From assembly GCF_015500055.1 (NCBI RefSeq), contig NZ_CP045492.1, positions 1,312,501-1,376,500 on the forward strand: DNA of 64,000 nt. The letters are read 5' to 3'. A program made the position numbers and the translations under genes. Position 1 is the stretch's first letter. Each line of letters begins with the position of its first letter. Below the pieces are notes generated by a model. It searched no databases and was not told the DNA's origin. It saw only the letters and a program-made list of their open reading frames with translations. The stretch comes from Mesorhizobium sp. NBSH29. Its GTDB lineage: Bacteria; Pseudomonadota; Alphaproteobacteria; Rhizobiales; Rhizobiaceae. Below are positions 63,602 through 64,000 of this stretch, one piece after another.

Positions 63602-64000
63602 TTAAAGGAGCCTTAAGTCAAGCGCGGACAGATATTTGGTCAACAAATCTGCGGCGCGCGGTGTCAGATCCACAAGTTGACGTCTACGGTCGCTCGGGTC
63701 GTCCCACCGTTTTACAAACCCGGCTTGAATAAGATCATCCAACCGCCGCGAAGCGGTGGACATAGGCACCCCGGCCGCTACGTAGAGATTTGTAGCATAA
63801 ACGGGGCGTGCTAAAAGGCGGCTTTCCATCAAGTCGAGCAACATATGCCATACAGGGTCAGCAAAGAGGGGATCGTCGAAGAACCTCACTCTGATGTCAC
63901 GCGTGCGGATTAAGCTTAAAAGGCGCTCGGTCGATCCGGTCTCGTCCAAATTGTTGGCATGGAGAGAATGATCAGCTCGTATCGGGCTGAGCTTTGCCTG
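63602..64000 (-). CDS. MarR-family winged-helix regulator, 5' end beyond window
   Basis: The C-terminal part is a clear MarR wHTH: WHMLLDLMESRLLARPVYATNLYVAAGVPMSTASRRLDDLIQAGFVKRWDDPSDRRRQLVDLTPRAADLL. A TTG at 63949 could start a 115-residue protein, but the frame is open to the window end (residues ...SPIRADHSLHANNLDETGS) and MarR proteins are usually 140-170 residues, so the true start probably lies past 64000. Ligand and targets unknown. Confidence 0.75.
   Translation of the reverse strand, partial: QAKLSPIRADHSLHANNLDETGSTERLLSLIRTRDIRVRFFDDPLFADPVWHMLLDLMESRLLARPVYATNLYVAAGVPMSTASRRLDDLIQAGFVKRWDDPSDRRRQLVDLTPRAADLLTKYLSALDLRLL

Overview
The window reads as a chromosomal segment of an alphaproteobacterium of the order Hyphomicrobiales (Rhizobiales), most like the Phyllobacteriaceae/Mesorhizobium group. 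Support: high-GC codon use, a trb-type conjugation operon ending in a DUF2274 gene and a LysR gene, a ubiE-ubiB-coaBC cluster, an Irr-type iron control element, a DUF6356 gene and a PotABCD operon. The assignment is by recognition of families, not by a search.

Positions 1-20492 are mobile or accessory DNA. At the left edge is the distal half of a mating-pair (type IV secretion) operon, trbE(partial)-trbJ-trbK-trbL-trbF-trbG-trbI-DUF2274, closed by a convergent LysR gene. Next comes a patchwork of small cargo genes: two ArsR/SRPBCC modules, a cupin protein, a secreted esterase-like hydrolase, the rifampin ADP-ribosyltransferase arr, a TetR/DUF1761 pair with a perfect operator, an alpha/beta hydrolase, a GyrI-like protein, two truncated VOC genes around a RibD/DHFR-like gene, and an SDR without its catalytic Tyr/Lys. 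A complete IS256-family element (12291-13662, 8-bp target duplication) lies inside a YqeY-like gene; its own transposase carries an amber codon. No integrase, relaxase or coupling protein is in view; these would lie left of position 1.

The boundary with the core chromosome is marked by a complete tRNA-Arg(CCG) (20493-20569) and, 135 bp further on, a 42-bp copy of the 5' half of a tRNA-Arg gene (20705-20746). That is what one expects if an element split the host tRNA gene at the anticodon loop and carries its own replacement copy.

Positions 20750-64000 are core chromosome. Main blocks: D,D-carboxypeptidase, P-loop kinase, gnd, Lrp, dut; a PEP-mutase-like enzyme with a trans-3-hydroxyproline dehydratase; cysK; a BMP-family nucleoside-binding protein; msrA; tRNA-Ser(GGA); a three-gene glycosyltransferase / ChbG-NaxD-like deacetylase / ArnT-like operon that looks like an aminosugar lipid A modification pathway; potABCD; a tight six-gene iron operon (imelysin, Bfd, Bfr, di-heme oxidoreductase, second imelysin, DUF1513) behind an Irr box and a hairpin-rich leader; prfC; a peroxiredoxin; coaBC, ubiB, ubiE; add, upp and a periplasmic aspartic protease; and a seven-gene minus-strand nucleoside uptake and salvage operon (ABC ATPase, cysteine-hydrolase-like protein, two permeases, cdd, PNP, deoA). 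SlyX, small membrane or secreted proteins and a partial MarR regulator close the window.
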